From Triticum aestivum (lineage: Eukaryota > Streptophyta > Magnoliopsida > Poales > Poaceae), in NCBI RefSeq assembly GCF_018294505.1, contig NC_057812.1, positions 61,574,013 to 61,638,012 of the forward strand: a stretch of 64,000 nt of DNA, given 5' to 3'. The notes beneath the pieces are model-generated. The model was not told the origin of the DNA. It saw nothing but the letters and a program-made list of their open reading frames with translations, and ran no database searches. The position numbers and the translations under genes were made by a program. Numbering within the stretch: the stretch's first letter is position 1; each line of letters opens with the position of its first letter. Positions 22,458-35,179 of this stretch are shown piece by piece.

Positions 22458-24962
22458 AAATTTATTTTGGAATTGTTGGGGTTCCAGATCTTGCGCTAGC
22501 TACAGATTACTACAGACTGTTCTGTTTTTGACAGATTCTGTTTTTCGTGTGTTGTTTGCTTATTTTGATGAATCTATGGCTAGTAAAATAGTTTATAATC
22601 CATAGAGAAGTTGGAATACAGTAGGTTTAACACCAATAAAAATAAAGAATGAGTTCATTACAGTACCTTGAAGTGGTCTTTTGTTTTCTTTCGCTAACGG
22701 AGCTCACGAGTTTTCTATTTTGAGTTTTGTGTTGTGAAATTTTCAAGTTTTGGGTGAATTCTTTTGATGGATCATGGAACAAGGAGTGGCAAGAGCCTAA
22801 GTTTGGGGATGCCCATGGCACCCCCAAGATAATCCAAGGACACCAAAAAGTCGAAGCGTGGGGATGCCCCGGAAGGCATCCCCTCTTTCTCCACTTCCAT
22901 CAGTAATTTACTTGGAGCTATATTTTTATTCACCAACATGATATGTGTTTTGCTTGGAGCGTCTTGTATTATTTGTGTCTTTGTGTATTATTATACCACA
23001 ATCATCCTTGTTGTACACACCTTTTGAGAGAGCCATACATGAATTAAAATTTAATAGAATGCTCTATGTGCTTCACTTATATCTTTTGAGCTAAGTAGTT
23101 TTGCTCTATGTGCTTCACTTATATCTTTTGAGCTAGTAGTTTTGCTCTATGTGCTTCACTTATATCTTTTGAGCGTTATAATTTTGCCCTATGTGCTTCA
23201 CTTAGACCTTTTAGAGCACGGTGGTGGATTTGTTTTAAAGAAACTATTGATCTCTCATGCTTCACTTAAATTATTTTGAGAGTCTCTTAATAGCATGGTA
23301 ATTTGCTTAATAATAATTTGCTTGGTGTTCAAGATTTGTGAAACTTTCTTTTGAGTGTGTTGAATACTAAGAAAAGATTGAAACATGATAATTGTTTTGA
23401 GATATGGAGGTGATATTATTAAAGTCATGTAAGTTGAGTAGTTGTGAATTTAAAGAATACTTGTGTTAAAGTTTGTGATTCCCGTAGCATGCACGTATGG
23501 TGAACCGTTATGTGATGAAGTCGGAGCATGATTTATTTATTGATTGTCTTCCTTATGAGTGGCGGTCGGGGATGAGCGATGGTCTTTTCCTACCAATCTA
23601 TCCCCATAGGAGCGATGGTCTTTTCCTACTTCTAGATTTTTGCAATAAGTATATGAGTTCTTTATGACTAATGTTGAGTCCATGGATTATACGCACTCTC
23701 ACCCTTCCACCTTTGCTAGCCTCTCTAATACCGCACACCTTTCGCCGGTATCATACACCTACCATATACCTTCCTCAAAACAGCCACCATACCTACCTAT
23801 TATGACATTTCCATAGCCATTCCGAGATATATTGCCATGCAACTTTCCACCATCTAGTTCATCATGACACACACCATCATTGTCATATTGCATATCCCGG
23901 TACACCGCCGGATGCATTCACATAGAGTCATATTTTGTTCTAAGTATCCAGTTGTAATTGTTGAGCTATAAGAAAAATAAAAGTGTGATGATCATCATTA
24001 TTAGAGAATTGTCCCAAGTGAGGAAAGAATGATGGAGACTATGATTCCCCCATAAGTCGGGATGAGACTCCGGACGAAAAATAAAAAAAAAAGAGGCCAA
24101 AGAAGCCCAAATAAAAAGAGCCCATAAAATAAAAAAATAGAAAAGGCCCAAACAAATAAAAAAATGAGAGAAAAAGAGAGAAGGGACAATGTTACTATCC
24201 TTTTACCACACTTGTGCTTCAAAGTAGCACCATGATCTTCATAGTAGAGAGACTCTCATGTTATCACTTTCATATACTAGTGGGAATTTTTCATTATAGA
24301 ACTTGGCTTGTATATTCCAATGATGGGCTTCCTCAAATTGCCCTAGGTATTCATGAGCAAGAAAGTTGGATGCACACCCACTTAGTTTCTTTTTGAGCTT
24401 TCATATACTTATAGCTCTAGTGCATCCGTTGCATGGCAATCCCTACTCACTCACATTGATATCTATTGATGGGCATCTTCATAGCCCGTTGATATGCCTA
24501 GTTGATGTGAGACTATCTTCTCCTTTTATCTTCTCCACAACCACCCTTCTATTCCACCTATAGTGCTATATCCGTGGCTCACGCTCATGTATTGCATGAA
24601 GATTGAAAAAGTTTTGAAAAATTTAGAGTATGAAACAATTGCTTGGCTTGTCATCGGGGTTGTGCATGATTTAAATACTTTGTGTGGTGAAGATAGAGCA
24701 TAGCCAGACTATATGATTTTGTAGGGATAACTTTCTTTGGCCATGTTATTTTGAGAATACATAATTGCTTTGTTAGTATGCTTGAAGTATTATTATTTTT
24801 ATGTCAATATAAACTTTTGTCTTGAAACTTTCTAATCTGAATATTCATACCACAATTAAGAAGTTTTGCATTGAAATTATGCCAAGTAGCACTCCGCATC
24901 AAAAATTCTCTTTTTATCATTTACCTACTCGAGGACGAGCAGGAATTAAGCTTGGGGATGCC
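22458..24962 (+). mobile_element. 3' internal part of a second, probably non-autonomous Gypsy-type element
   Basis: No gag or pol frame is recognisable. It includes phrases common in large Triticeae Gypsy elements just before the 3' LTR, a purine-rich end (AAGCTTGGGGATGCC, 24948-24962) acting as PPT, and then an LTR start. Its 5' part is missing at the duplication breakpoint. It includes an A-rich stretch (~24078-24180) and a 42-bp tandem repeat (listed separately). Confidence 0.7.
23061..23228 (+). repeat. 42-bp tandem repeat, four copies
   Basis: GCTCTATGTGCTTCACTT recurs at 23061, 23103, 23144 and (as GCCCTATG) 23186, spacing 41-42 bases. The last copy is the most diverged. It lies in the non-coding internal region of the element. 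Confidence 0.9.
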
Positions 24963-26529
24963 TGATATGTCTCCAACGTATCTATAATTTTTTATTGCTC
25001 CATGCTATATTATCTAGTGTTTTGGACTATATTGGGCTTTATTTTCCACTTTTATATTATTTTTGGGACTAACCTATTAACCGGAGGCCCAGCCCAGAAT
25101 TGCTGTTTTTTTGCCTATTTCAATGTTTCGAAGAAACGAAATATCAAACGGAGTCCCAACGGAATAAAATCTTCGGGAACGTGATTTTCTCACCGAACGT
25201 GATCCAGGAGACTTGGACCCTGCTCCAAGGAACAAAAGAGGCAGTCACGAGGGTGGGGGCGCCCCCCTAAGGCGCGCCCCCTGCCTCGTGGGCCCCTCGT
25301 TGCTCCTCCGGCGTACTTCTTCCTCCTATATATACACACGTACCCCCAAACGATCAGAACAGGAGCCAAAAACCTAATTCCACCGCCGCAACTTTCTGTA
25401 TCCACGAGATCCAATCTTGGGGCCTGTTCTGGAGCTCCGCCGGAAGAGGGCCGTCATCACGGAGGGCTTCTACATCATCATAGCCTCTCCGATGAAGTGT
25501 GAGTAGTTTACCTCAGACCTTCGGGTCCATTGTTAGTAGCTAGATGGATTCTTCTCTCTCTTTGAATCTCAATACAAAGTTCTCCTCCTCTCTTGTGGAG
25601 ATCTATTCGATGTAATCTTGTTTTTGCGGTGTGTTTGTTGAGACCGATGAATTGTGGGTTTATGATCAAGTCTATCTATGAATAATATTTGAATCTTCTT
25701 TGAATTCTTTTATGTATGATTGGTTATATTTGCAAGTCTCTTCGAATTATCCATTTGGGTTGGCCAACTAGATTGGTAGTTCTTGCCATGGGAGAAGTGC
25801 TTAGCTTTGGGTTCGATCTTGCGGTGTCCTTTCCCATTGACAGAAGGGGCAGCAAGGCACGTATTGCATCGTTGCCATCAAGGATAACAAGATGGGGTTT
25901 ATTTCATATTGCATGAATTTATCTCTCTACATCATGTCAACTTGCTGAAGGCGTTACTCTGTTTTTAACTTAATACTCTAGATGCATGCTGGTTAGCGGT
26001 CGATGAGTGGAGTAATAGTAGTAGATGCAGAATCGTTTCGATCTACTTGTCACAGACGTGATGCCTATATACATGATCATGCCTAGATATTCTCATAACT
26101 ATGCTCAATTCTGTCAATTGCTCAACAGTAATTTGTTCACCCACCGTAGAATACTTATGCTCTTGAGAGAAGCCACTAGTGAAACCTATGGCACCTGGGT
26201 CTATTCTCATTTTATCAATCTCCATCACTTTAATCTTGCTTTGCTTTTTTACTTTGCTTTTACTTTTTTACTTTGCATCTTTATACCAAAAATACCAAAA
26301 ATATTATATCTATCAGATCTCACTCTCGTAGGTGACCGTGAAGGGATTGACAACCCCTAATTGCGTTGGTTGCGAGTAGCTATCTCTTTGTGCAGGTACG
26401 AGGGACTTGAGCATGGCCTCCTACTGGATTGATACCTTGGTTCTCAAAAACTGAGGGAAATACTTATGCTACTCTACTGCATCATCCCTTCCTCTTCGGG
26501 GAAAACCAACGCAAGCTCAAGACGTAGCA
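24963..26529 (+). repeat. LTR of the second Gypsy-type element (~1567 bp)
   Basis: Starts TGATATGTCTCCAACG right after the PPT and ends GACGTAGCA, giving TG..CA termini. A TATATATA at 25327-25334 follows a GC-rich palindromic block (GGGGGCGCCCCCC region, 25256-25275), as in other Triticeae LTRs. No upstream partner LTR is in the window, so it is the 3' LTR of a 5'-truncated element. The family name is not assigned. Confidence 0.78.
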
Positions 26530-27841
26530 CTGAACCACGTAGGCAAGGCTCGTGCAAACCTCTCAGGTGTGCAAACGAGATATTGTTGTTTAGACAACAT
26601 TATACCTCCGATACACAAGGAAGCGTTCATGGGCCCTGACTCCGGAATTGGCTAAATGCCAATACAACCCGAGTTAGTTTCCATATAAGTGTTTCAAGAT
26701 TAAAACCTTTTACACCTTTCGGAAGACTTAGAGTCTAATGAATATTTATGGAACTTAAAACTAATACAGATAAAAATGTTTTATCCATAAAGCTCGACTT
26801 GTTGAAATAACAAGTTCAAGAGTTGACTACGATGAGGTTGTTTTCATTGTAGCGATGCTTAAAGTCGGTTCAGGTTGAACTAGCAATTGATACATATTTC
26901 AATCATGAGATATGAAACATGGATGACAATAAGATTTCCATCTGATGGAAATGAAACCAAGGACTTGCATGTGTTACAGTCCAAGGCATTTTGTCTATCC
27001 AGAGGATGCTAGTAAGGGTGCAAACTTCAGAGTTCTAGCGATGGACAGAAGAGAGCAAAATGGAGTTGGAATCTTCGTGCTTTGATGAAATGGTCAAAGG
27101 GGTTTGACTTTATCAATGGGTAACGAAGATGCTTGTAATTCAAGAAAGTAAGTGGGAGCGTAATAATATTTCTAAAAACCTTGTGTGCTTGACACATTGT
27201 TAATTGGAAATAAATTTCTTGACACAAATGAGGACTTCATTTGAAAATAGTTTTTTGATGAAATGCTTAGGCTAAATAGCCTCAATATTAGGCATAATGA
27301 TCTATGGAGATAGATTTACCTAATAGGGCTAAGCAATGAATACATATTGACAAGGTGCTAAAACCTTTTAGCATTTAAAACCGCCAAGGAGTGATTCTTG
27401 ACGGAGTCACATGGAAGAGTTTTTTGCAAGACTCGGTGTCCCAAAACACTGATGAGAAAAATACATGATGCAGATTCCACACACTTTTGTGTTTGGATTA
27501 ATCATGTATTCCATGGTATGTATAACAACCAGATATGTCCGATACTCCCAAGGTATTGCGAGTATGGATACTAAAGTGATGAAAGTACTGATGTGGGACA
27601 ACAGTGAAAGATGTCATTGAGTACTAGAGTAAGTAATGATGATATGTTTTCTTGCAAGCGGAGATCATGAAGAGTTCGTTGTAGAATGTTATATCGATAC
27701 AGTCTTCATCTTTTCTCCATGAGATTTTCGATTTAAGTTAAGGGTTTTGTGTAATACACAATATGGTGGCATGGTAGTTGGAAATTGTTCCCAACTGGAT
27801 CCTGTGGCGATTTCTATAACAAATGACTAAGTATGTTGACA
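26530..27841 (+). pseudogene. Decayed Copia pol remnant (BARE/Angela-related)
   Basis: No long frame remains, but the nucleotide sequence around 26617-26660 and 26800-26880 follows the RT region of the Angela pol at 58296-58560 (shared strings such as GACTACGATGAG and GTAGCGATGCTTAA). It is therefore an old Copia internal region in plus orientation. It is cut at 27841 by the CACTA insertion and resumes at 36549. Its 5' part is missing at 26530. Confidence 0.7.
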
Positions 27842-27865
27842 CACTACAAGAAATATGTCAACTTG

Positions 27866-28040
27866 TGACCAGCACTATTGGTCACTGAATGGTCACTATT
27901 TTCAATTTGTGACCTTTTTGTGACCAAAAACATAAGGTCAAAAGCTGGCAGTCATAAACTGACTATAGCGACCTTTCTTCTGGAATGGTCGTAGACGTTT
28001 ATGACCAAAACAAGTCTACTGTGGCGTTTTGGTCACTAGC
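27866..28040. promoter_or_regulatory. CACTA left subterminal TGACC/GGTCA motif cluster
   Basis: About ten short TGACC or GGTCA motifs in both orientations within ~175 bp of the left end (for example GTGACCAGC, TGGTCACTG, GGTCACTAG). A matching cluster is at 36300-36520. Such subterminal repeats bind the CACTA transposase in known family members; binding here is inferred. Confidence 0.75.
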
Positions 28041-29024
28041 AACCTCCCCAGGCCACGTAGGCATCCAGCGTGGCAATCTGATGTGGCACAAGATTCATCC
28101 CGGTCCAATTCGATTTTCTACATGGGCCTAGCCCAACAATTCGGCCTTTTCAATGTATTTTTTCTATGATTTTATTAGCTACATGGGTCTGGCCCAACAA
28201 TTCAGCCCTTGATTTCTTTGCATGGCCCTTTTAACAGCAGGTTTTCTTTTGATCTTTGTTTGGGCCATTATATTTTAGAGCTAGTCCCACCAATCAAATG
28301 GGTGCCACTTGTCATCATCTCACACATTGGGCCCACTTGACAGAAATTTCAAAATTGCTCAAATTATTTTCATAAATGGGTCCCACAAGTCAGGTATCCA
28401 TTCCACAAACCAGATTCAATGCCAATATATTTTCCAGTACAGAAATGCATTTCAAGTAAACAATATTATTCTAAGAATATGTACATAACTCCCAGCATTT
28501 GAATAACAATTAGCAAGGACATATACATCAAATTCTCAGCAAAATCAGGAGTACATCCAAATTCCAAGGGCAACATTACAACAAAGTCCTGCATCTCCCT
28601 AGGAGCAGGAGGGATAAGAGAGCATGCATGCATGCCTAGATCCTGCATGCCTTGCTTCTTCCAACTTCGCCCCAGAGCTCACGTCAAAACATGAATGAAG
28701 GCAATCATCTGCATGTTATAAAACAAAATGGTTATGAACAAAATGTATGAACTGAAAGGAGCAAGCTATTTTGTATTTGAGAAACTGAAAAATGCACGAA
28801 CAATTTTTCAGAAGATAACTGAAATTTTGTGCATGCATTTAGACAGGAAAACAAGGGCTTGTAGTATACACATTAATTAGAACAGGATCGCAAGACACAA
28901 ATATAAGCTAGAATTGACAAGTATGCATTAATTTTAACATAGCATCACTAGCTCTCTTGTTGTCTGCATATTAAACCATATTGGAAAATGCTCAGGAGTG
29001 GGATTTTTGTTGGAAGGGACTTAC

Positions 29025-29082
29025 GGTGGCCACCGACTTGTTCTTGGGGTTCTTCTGCTTGAACTCCACGCGGAACTCGCCC
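29025..29082 (-). pseudogene. Captured HMG-box (HMGB-type) exon fragment
   Basis: A 58-bp minus-strand block is bounded by an acceptor (TATTGTCAG) and a donor (GTAAGT). It reads GEFRVEFKQKNPKN followed by KSVAT, which matches the middle of the plant HMGB HMG-box (the EFRKEFKEKNP-type region), ending where HMGB genes have an intron. HMGB proteins are nuclear chromatin architectural factors. Only this exon is recognisable, so it is a fragment without function of its own unless spliced into a chimeric transcript with the exons at 29567-31555. Identification rests on the motif alone. Confidence 0.7.
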
Positions 29083-29566
29083 CTGACAATAACCAACCAA
29101 CAAACAGCAAGTTCAGAACAACGGCCGCCCGGAAACCACGGGGAAACAGGAAGGTGGTAAACATAAGGGTAGGTGAAACTAATAATTAACATCACAGGAG
29201 AGAAAACATAGATTGACTATATAAGAACAATATATTCCTTAGCAAAAGATGCCGCTAGGACCTATACAGATTGACTGAACAGTATATTCCAACGCAAACA
29301 CATGACAACAAAATCCTCTTCAATTTAACATGAGATATATAATACGTAAGTCACATCTAGCAACCTGTCTAGACTCTGGACATTATTACATAGAGCATCC
29401 TCTTCAAATTCCAATCTTTCTCTTCTTCACATATACTCTGTACAACATAATAGACAAGCCAAGCAAAATCTTCTAACTTGGTGGTAACAAGTGTACATAT
29501 TTCAACTTTGAATGCCTTCAGATTAATTAGCAACTACCCAGACGCAAGGAGAGGAGGAGAGCATAC

Positions 29567-29681
29567 CTCGGTTGCCGTCAACAGCCCAGCCGGGTCCTCT
29601 GTTCTACAAATCTGCAGCTTGTCGCCGAGCTCCACTAGTCAGCCATGGCACTCAGGAACCAGCTTCTGCTTCTGCCCCAGG
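29567..29681 (-). pseudogene. Captured exon-like block, parent gene unknown
   Basis: Bounded by an acceptor (TTTGTTGCAG) and a donor (GAG|GTATGC) on the minus strand. One frame reads LGQKQKLVPECHG, then a TGA, then LVELGDKLQICRTEDPAG, as if one codon had become a stop. I do not recognise the parent. The good splice borders and codon-like composition separate it from the AT-rich surroundings. Confidence 0.45.
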
Positions 29682-30367
29682 CTGCAACAAACGCACAAAC
29701 AATGATACAGTTATATCACCACCAAATGCGCTACATCAAATTGAAACAAGATCAAATAAAAAGAGTCACACAAATTCAAGGAAATGGTATAAAATCTGCC
29801 ATCTTCATGCAAAACTTCAGTCACTCCCACCCACCATAAATTGCAATCTTACCCTCCAATTTAACAAGACATATAGTCAGTCATGTAAGCAACTTGTCAA
29901 GACTGTGGAAAGTTTGAAATTCAATTTATTTTTCTTTCCCCTATCTACACAAGAAACACTCGGTGGCTGTCCGGTATCAAAAGCAATTCAACTGGTGAGT
30001 TTCTTTTAAATTTCTCAATCGAGGTGACAACAAGTCAGTCATGGGTACACTCAACAGCCATAGACCGACATTTCAAAGTAGTACACACGACACAACTACA
30101 GATAGCATTGACACAAGCAATTTTGCTTTCCCCCTTGTAAGCTACTACAGAGATTACAATAGTTCACTTAATCACAAAGCACAACTATGTAATTGATATG
30201 GAAAAGAAGACACATCTCCCATGTTTAGCAATCAGGATCAACCACGAAGCTTTCACTACTCCTACATCAGTAAGCTTTTACTACTCATGTTGCTAGTGTT
30301 CTAAACCAACAGAGCAATGCTATAGGAGTAGAAAAGGGAACTAGAGGTAGGAGAGGGAGCCGCTCAC

Positions 30368-30475
30368 CGGAGAGCTTGTGGTCACCGCCATACACAGCCG
30401 CCGTCATGCCAGTCACCTCAAGAAGCACCGCTGCGCCGGAGACGCCACCAGACATGTGCAAGAGCAGAGCACCTA
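30368..30475 (-). pseudogene. Captured exon-like block, parent gene unknown
   Basis: 108 bp between an acceptor (GGATGCAG) and a donor (CTCTCCG|GTGAGC). The open frame reads GALLLHMSGGVSGAAVLL then EVTGMTAAVYGGDHKLS. No family recognised. It lies on the same strand as the neighbouring exon-like blocks. Confidence 0.45.
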
Positions 30476-30561
30476 CTGCATCCAAATCCAAATCGAACAG
30501 GAATAAAAAATTAGGAATGGTTGCAACCATGCTTTTCAAGGCACACAACAGAAAAAATCAC

Positions 30562-30670
30562 AAAGAATGAGACGACGCCTTTCCTGATCTGCTTCCCATA
30601 CTTGGATCCAATGTTGGCCGTGTTCCGTGTTAAGGAGCTCAAGTTCAATGTGTAGCCACAGTATCCACAG
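30562..30670 (-). pseudogene. Captured exon of an At4g08330-like CGYCGY protein
   Basis: 109 bp between an acceptor (TACTGGCAG) and a donor (TCATTCTTT|GTGATT). It reads CGYCGYTLNLSSLTRN then TANIGSKYGKQIRKGVVSFF. The paired CxxC motif followed by LNLSS..RNT..IGSKYGK and VVSFF is the hallmark of a small conserved plant family of unknown function typified by Arabidopsis At4g08330 (annotated as chloroplastic-like). Only the first conserved block is present. The identification comes from memory of the motif, not from a search. Confidence 0.65.
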
Positions 30671-31232
30671 CTGCCAGTAAGAAACAAATAGCACACATCA
30701 TCAAACTGGACATAGATGTTTTATATACAAACCTGAAGCTACAATCCTACTTTATGAATAGTTTGACCGGACTATGCGTGTCAAATGAAATATAACAAGT
30801 TTATGAATAGTTTGACAAAAGACAGAAGCGAAAGGCACCCGCACCTAGAACAATTTTCCTGACTTTTGGTGCAAGCAGTAAGTTGACAGCAGGAGCCATG
30901 AGCCCCTAACGAATGATACAGAGATCTCGCTAGTAGGCAGAAATGAAGCATGGAATCTAGAGTAGCATATTTCAACCTCCTACACCTAGAAATAGCAGGG
31001 AAGCTCCCAATCCAGCACAAGGCACAGCAGAGGACATGCACATGACCACCGTCATCGTGGCAAATCAGGACGAGGCAGGCCGCAGAGGGCGGCGGCCAGA
31101 CCCAGCGGCCGCTGCGCGCGCGATATGCGGTGTAGTCCCGGGGCCTACTACTCGTAAGCAAGGAGCAACACAGCAGCATACAGCAGACACGGATCTGGCG
31201 TAGATGGACGGATGGATGGAGAAGGAGCTGAC

Positions 31233-31555
31233 CTCTCAGCGGAGCGTGTGGTCGAAGGAGCAGCGGGCGAGGTCCTGGGCGAGGGCGAAGGGGCCGGAGA
31301 CGGAGGCTGGCCGCGCCGGGGACGCCATCAGATGCGATGCTTCGCGATCTGATGGTGGTGGCGGCGCTTGGCGCATGAGGATGAGAGGGTGGTGGTGTCG
31401 ATCTGGATCGGGCAGACGCCAGCGGCGCGAGGAGGCATGGATCCAGCTCGTCGACGGCGCGGATCCGGAAGGCCCGCTGTGGCCATGGCGGGGGACATGA
31501 CCCACTTGAGGACAGGGAGGCGTGGGGATTCGGGCTCCTCGCTGTCGACGACCAT
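31233..31555 (-). pseudogene. Captured 5' gene end (two candidate ATGs), parent uncertain
   Basis: A GC-rich block on the minus strand with gene-like leader (ACCCTAGCCGCC near 31575). One ATG at 31555 opens a 75-codon frame starting MVVDSEEPESPRLPVLKWV. A second at 31328 opens MASPARPASVSGPFALAQ then DLARCSFDHTLR, stopped by TGA at 31236 just before a donor (GAG|GTCAGC). It could be exon 1 of the CGYCGY gene at 30562-30670 or of another gene. A strong GC contrast with the flanking repeats supports capture. Confidence 0.5.
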
Positions 31556-31807
31556 GGCGCGGGGGCGGCGGCGGCTAGGGTTTGGCGAGCGGGTGCGGGT
31601 GTGGGAGAGAAGGGTTGGAACGGTGGGGAGTGGGGGGCTGCGTGGGTGAGGGGTGAGAGGGCTACGTGGGTGAGAGGGTGAGGGTATGAGGTCCGCCGTT
31701 GGATCCGGGAGCATCCGACGGTGTCTGATGCATGATCCGCGTGATATGCCTATGGACCAATCAGAACGCCACGAACAATTCGAAGACTTTGTGACCTTTT
31801 AAATAGG

Positions 31808-34800
31808 TCACGGAAAAATCATTTTCCATTTTCGGTACTCAAAATGAGTTTTTTTTGTAAAAGACCTACCAAATATTTGTTCAAGTGATATCATACTCTA
31901 CAAAAGTTTACATCTTGGATTGGTAAACAGTATCGACAAAGGGATTTTTTATTTTCTTTGCGAAAAAGAACCATTTTCCATTTTCTGAGTGCCCAAAAGG
32001 AGTTTTTTGTAAAGGACCTACCAAATATTTGTTGCAAAATTGGACCAAATCATTTTTCCAAAATACTAGGCCATATTTAATGCACAATTGACCAAATGGT
32101 TGGGTGTAAAGAGTTTTGATCCACCTCTCGTGAAAAAGACAAATTTCTGCCGATTTAGTTGGAAGCGGATCAAATTTGAACTGCAGCTGCCTCATAGTTT
32201 GATATTTATTTTTTCCAAAAATAATTTCTAGGTACATAAGTATCTATTTAATCAGAGAAACACCAAAAAATTACAAGATTCAACCACTAGCTAGGAACGG
32301 TCATTCCCGCCATTTTGACCGCATTTTGAAACAGGCATAAAAAATTCAAAAAAAATCAAAAAATTGAGAAACCTTCGCGTTGTGTCATCATATGTGGCCA
32401 AGTTCCCAGGAAAAATAACAAACTTGTAATACGGCAATTATTTTAAAAAAGTGTTCTCAGAAACGAGCTATCACGTGTGGAGATCAATGGCTTTCAAGCC
32501 AAATGATCAATCTTATGGCCATGTTCATGGCATAGTTTCTTCAAATGATCTCATATTGTGCACAAGGGTGCATATTGGAATGGCAAACAATGTTGCCTAA
32601 GGAAGTTTTCTTTTTCTTTGGACGAAAAAACCATTTTCCATTTTCCGAGTGCCCGAAAGGAGGTTTTTTTGTGAAGGACCTACCAAATGATTGTTGCAAA
32701 ATTGGACAAAATCATTTTTCTAAAATACTAGGCCATATTTAATGGACAATTGACCAAATGGTTGGGTGTAAAAAGTTTTGATCCACCTCTTGTGAAAAGA
32801 CAAATTTCCGCCGATTTAGGTGGAAACGAGTCAAATTTGAACTGCAGCTGCCTCATAGTTTGCTATTTATTTTTTCCAAAAATCATTTCTAGGTACATAA
32901 GTATCTATTTAATCAGAGAAACACCAAAAAAATTGCAAGATTCAACCACTAGCTAGGAACGGTCATTCCCGCCGTTTTGACCGCATTTTGAATCGGGCAT
33001 AAAAGATTCAAAAAAATCAAAAAATTGGGAAACCTTCGCATTGTGTCATTATATGTGGCCAAGTTCCTAGAAAAAATAACAAACTTGTAATACGGCAATT
33101 ATTTTAAAAAAGTGTTCTCAGAAACGAGCTATCACGTGTGGAGATCAATGGCTTTCAAGCCAAATGATCAATCTTATGGCCACATACATGGCATAGTTTG
33201 TTCAAATGATCTCATATTGTGCACAAGGGTGCATATTGGAATGGCAAGCAATATTACCTAAGGAAGTTTTCATTTTCTTTCGATGAAAACACCATTTTCC
33301 ATTTTTCGAGTGCCCAAAAGGAGGTTTTTTTGTGAAGGACCTACCAAATAATTGCTGCAAAATTGGACCAAATCATTTTTATAAAATACTAGGACATATT
33401 TAATGCACAATTGACCAAATGGTTGGGTGTAAAAAGTTTTGATCCACCTCTCATGAAAAAGACAAATTTCTGCTGATTCAGTTGGAAGCGGGTCAAATTT
33501 GAACTGTAGCTGCCTTGTGGTTTGCTCTTTATTTTTTCCAAAAATCATTTCTAGGTACATAAGTATCTATTTAATCATAGAAACACCAAAAAATTTCCAA
33601 GATTCAACCACTAGCTAAGAACGGTCATTCCCGCCGTTTTGACCGCATTTTGAAACGGGCATAAAAATTCAAAAAAAATCAAAAAATTGGGAAACCTTTG
33701 CATTGTGTCATTATATGTGGCCAAGTTCCTAGGGAAAGTAGCAAACTTGTAATACGGCAATTATTTTAAAAAAGTGTTCTCAAAAACGAGCTATCACGTG
33801 TGGAGATCAATGGCTTTCAAGCCAAATGATCAATCTTATGGCCGCATTCATGGCATAGTTTGTTCAAATGATCTCATATTGTGCACAAGGGTGCATATTG
33901 GAATGGCTAACAATGTTGCCTAAGGAAGTTTTCACTTTTCTTTGGACGAAAAAACGATTTTTCATTTTTCGAGTGCCCAAAAGGAGGTTTTTTTGTGAAG
34001 GACCTCCCAAATAATTGTTGCAAAATTGGACCAAATCAATTTTTTAAAATACTAGGACATATTTAATGCACAATTGACAAAATGGTTGGGTGCAAAAAGT
34101 TTTGATCCACCTCTCGTGAAAAAGAAAAATTTCCACCGATTCAGTTGGAAGCGGGTCAAATTTGAACTGCAGCTGCCTCATAGTTTGCTATTTATTTTTC
34201 CAAAAATAATTTCTAGTTACATAAGTACCTATTTAATCAGAGAAACACCAAAAAAAATTCAAGATTCAACCACTAGCTAGGAACGGTCATTCCTACCGTT
34301 TTGACCGCATTTTGAAACGGGCATAAAAAATTCAAAAAAGATCAAAAAATTGGGAAACCTTCGCATTGTGTCATTATATGTGGCCAAGTTCCCAGGAAAA
34401 ATAACAAACTTGTAATACGGCAATTATTTTAAAAAAGTGTTCTCAAAATCAAGCTATCACGTGTGGATATCAATGGCTTTCAAGCCAAATGATCAATCTT
34501 ATGGCCACATTCATGGCATAATTTGTTCAAATGATCCCATATTGTGCACAAGGGTGTATATTGGAATGGTAAACAATGTTTCCTAAGGAAGTTTTCATTT
34601 TCTTTGGACAAAAAAACCATTTTCCATGTTTCGAGTGCCCAAAAGGAGGTTTTTTTGTGAAGGACCTCCCAAATAATTATTGCAAAATTGGACCAAATCA
34701 TTTTTATAAAATACTAGGCCATATTTAATGCACAATTGACAAAATTGTTGGGCTTCAAAAGTTTTGATCCACCTCTGGTGAAAAATACAAATTCCCGCCG

Positions 34801-34903
34801 ATTCAGTAGGAAGCGGGTCAAATTTGAACTGCAGCTGCCTCATAGTTTACTATTCATTTCTTCCAAAAATCATTTATAGTTACATAAGTACCTATTTAAT
34901 CAT
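31808..34903. repeat. Tandem array of a ~661-bp unit (about 4 full and 2 partial copies) inside CACTA
   Basis: The anchor CCATTTTCCATTTTC and its variants occur at 31971, 32631, 33292, 33955 and 34617, spacing 660, 661, 663 and 662 bases. A second anchor (GGCCAAGTTCC) repeats in step at ~32398, 33058, 33720 and 34382. The first unit is internally deleted and the last ends at ~34903. Units share frequent poly-A/T runs. Open frames of 60-110 codons in it are repeat by-products. Confidence 0.95.
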
Positions 34904-35179
34904 AAATACATGGTTTGATGGCGATACATCGAGGTTTGGGCGGTGGCCAAGGCCCCCAACTCTAGAGCGCGTAAACTCGCATGCCCGACGCGTGGTCACC
35001 GCATGACCATGGCGTTGCCATGTGTTCTGGGCAGCATACGCATGTCTAGTGGGTTGGGCACTCCCCAGGTAGGTTCTAGGAAGAAAATTACAACATAAGA
35101 TTCTCACGAGGAGACCGATCGATGCTCAAACATGAATTAGCAGCCAAGTGTTTGATTAGCGGTACGGGAAATGCACATG
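34904..35179. other. Spacer between the two CACTA arrays
   Basis: GC-richer stretch without recognisable gene, motif or repeat. Confidence 0.5.

Noticed and set aside
22458..22490. Similarity of AAATTTATTTTGG to the Gypsy LTR near 9378, considered as a third LTR piece
   Set aside because: The match is only ~13 AT-rich bases and does not extend.
29572..30009. 145-codon plus-strand frame inside CACTA
   Set aside because: It runs antisense through a splice-bounded minus-strand exon block and AT-rich intron-like sequence; no motif.
31908..34843. Frames of 60-110 codons repeated through the 661-bp array, some resembling each other
   Set aside because: They mirror the tandem repeat; no domain, and frames differ between units.
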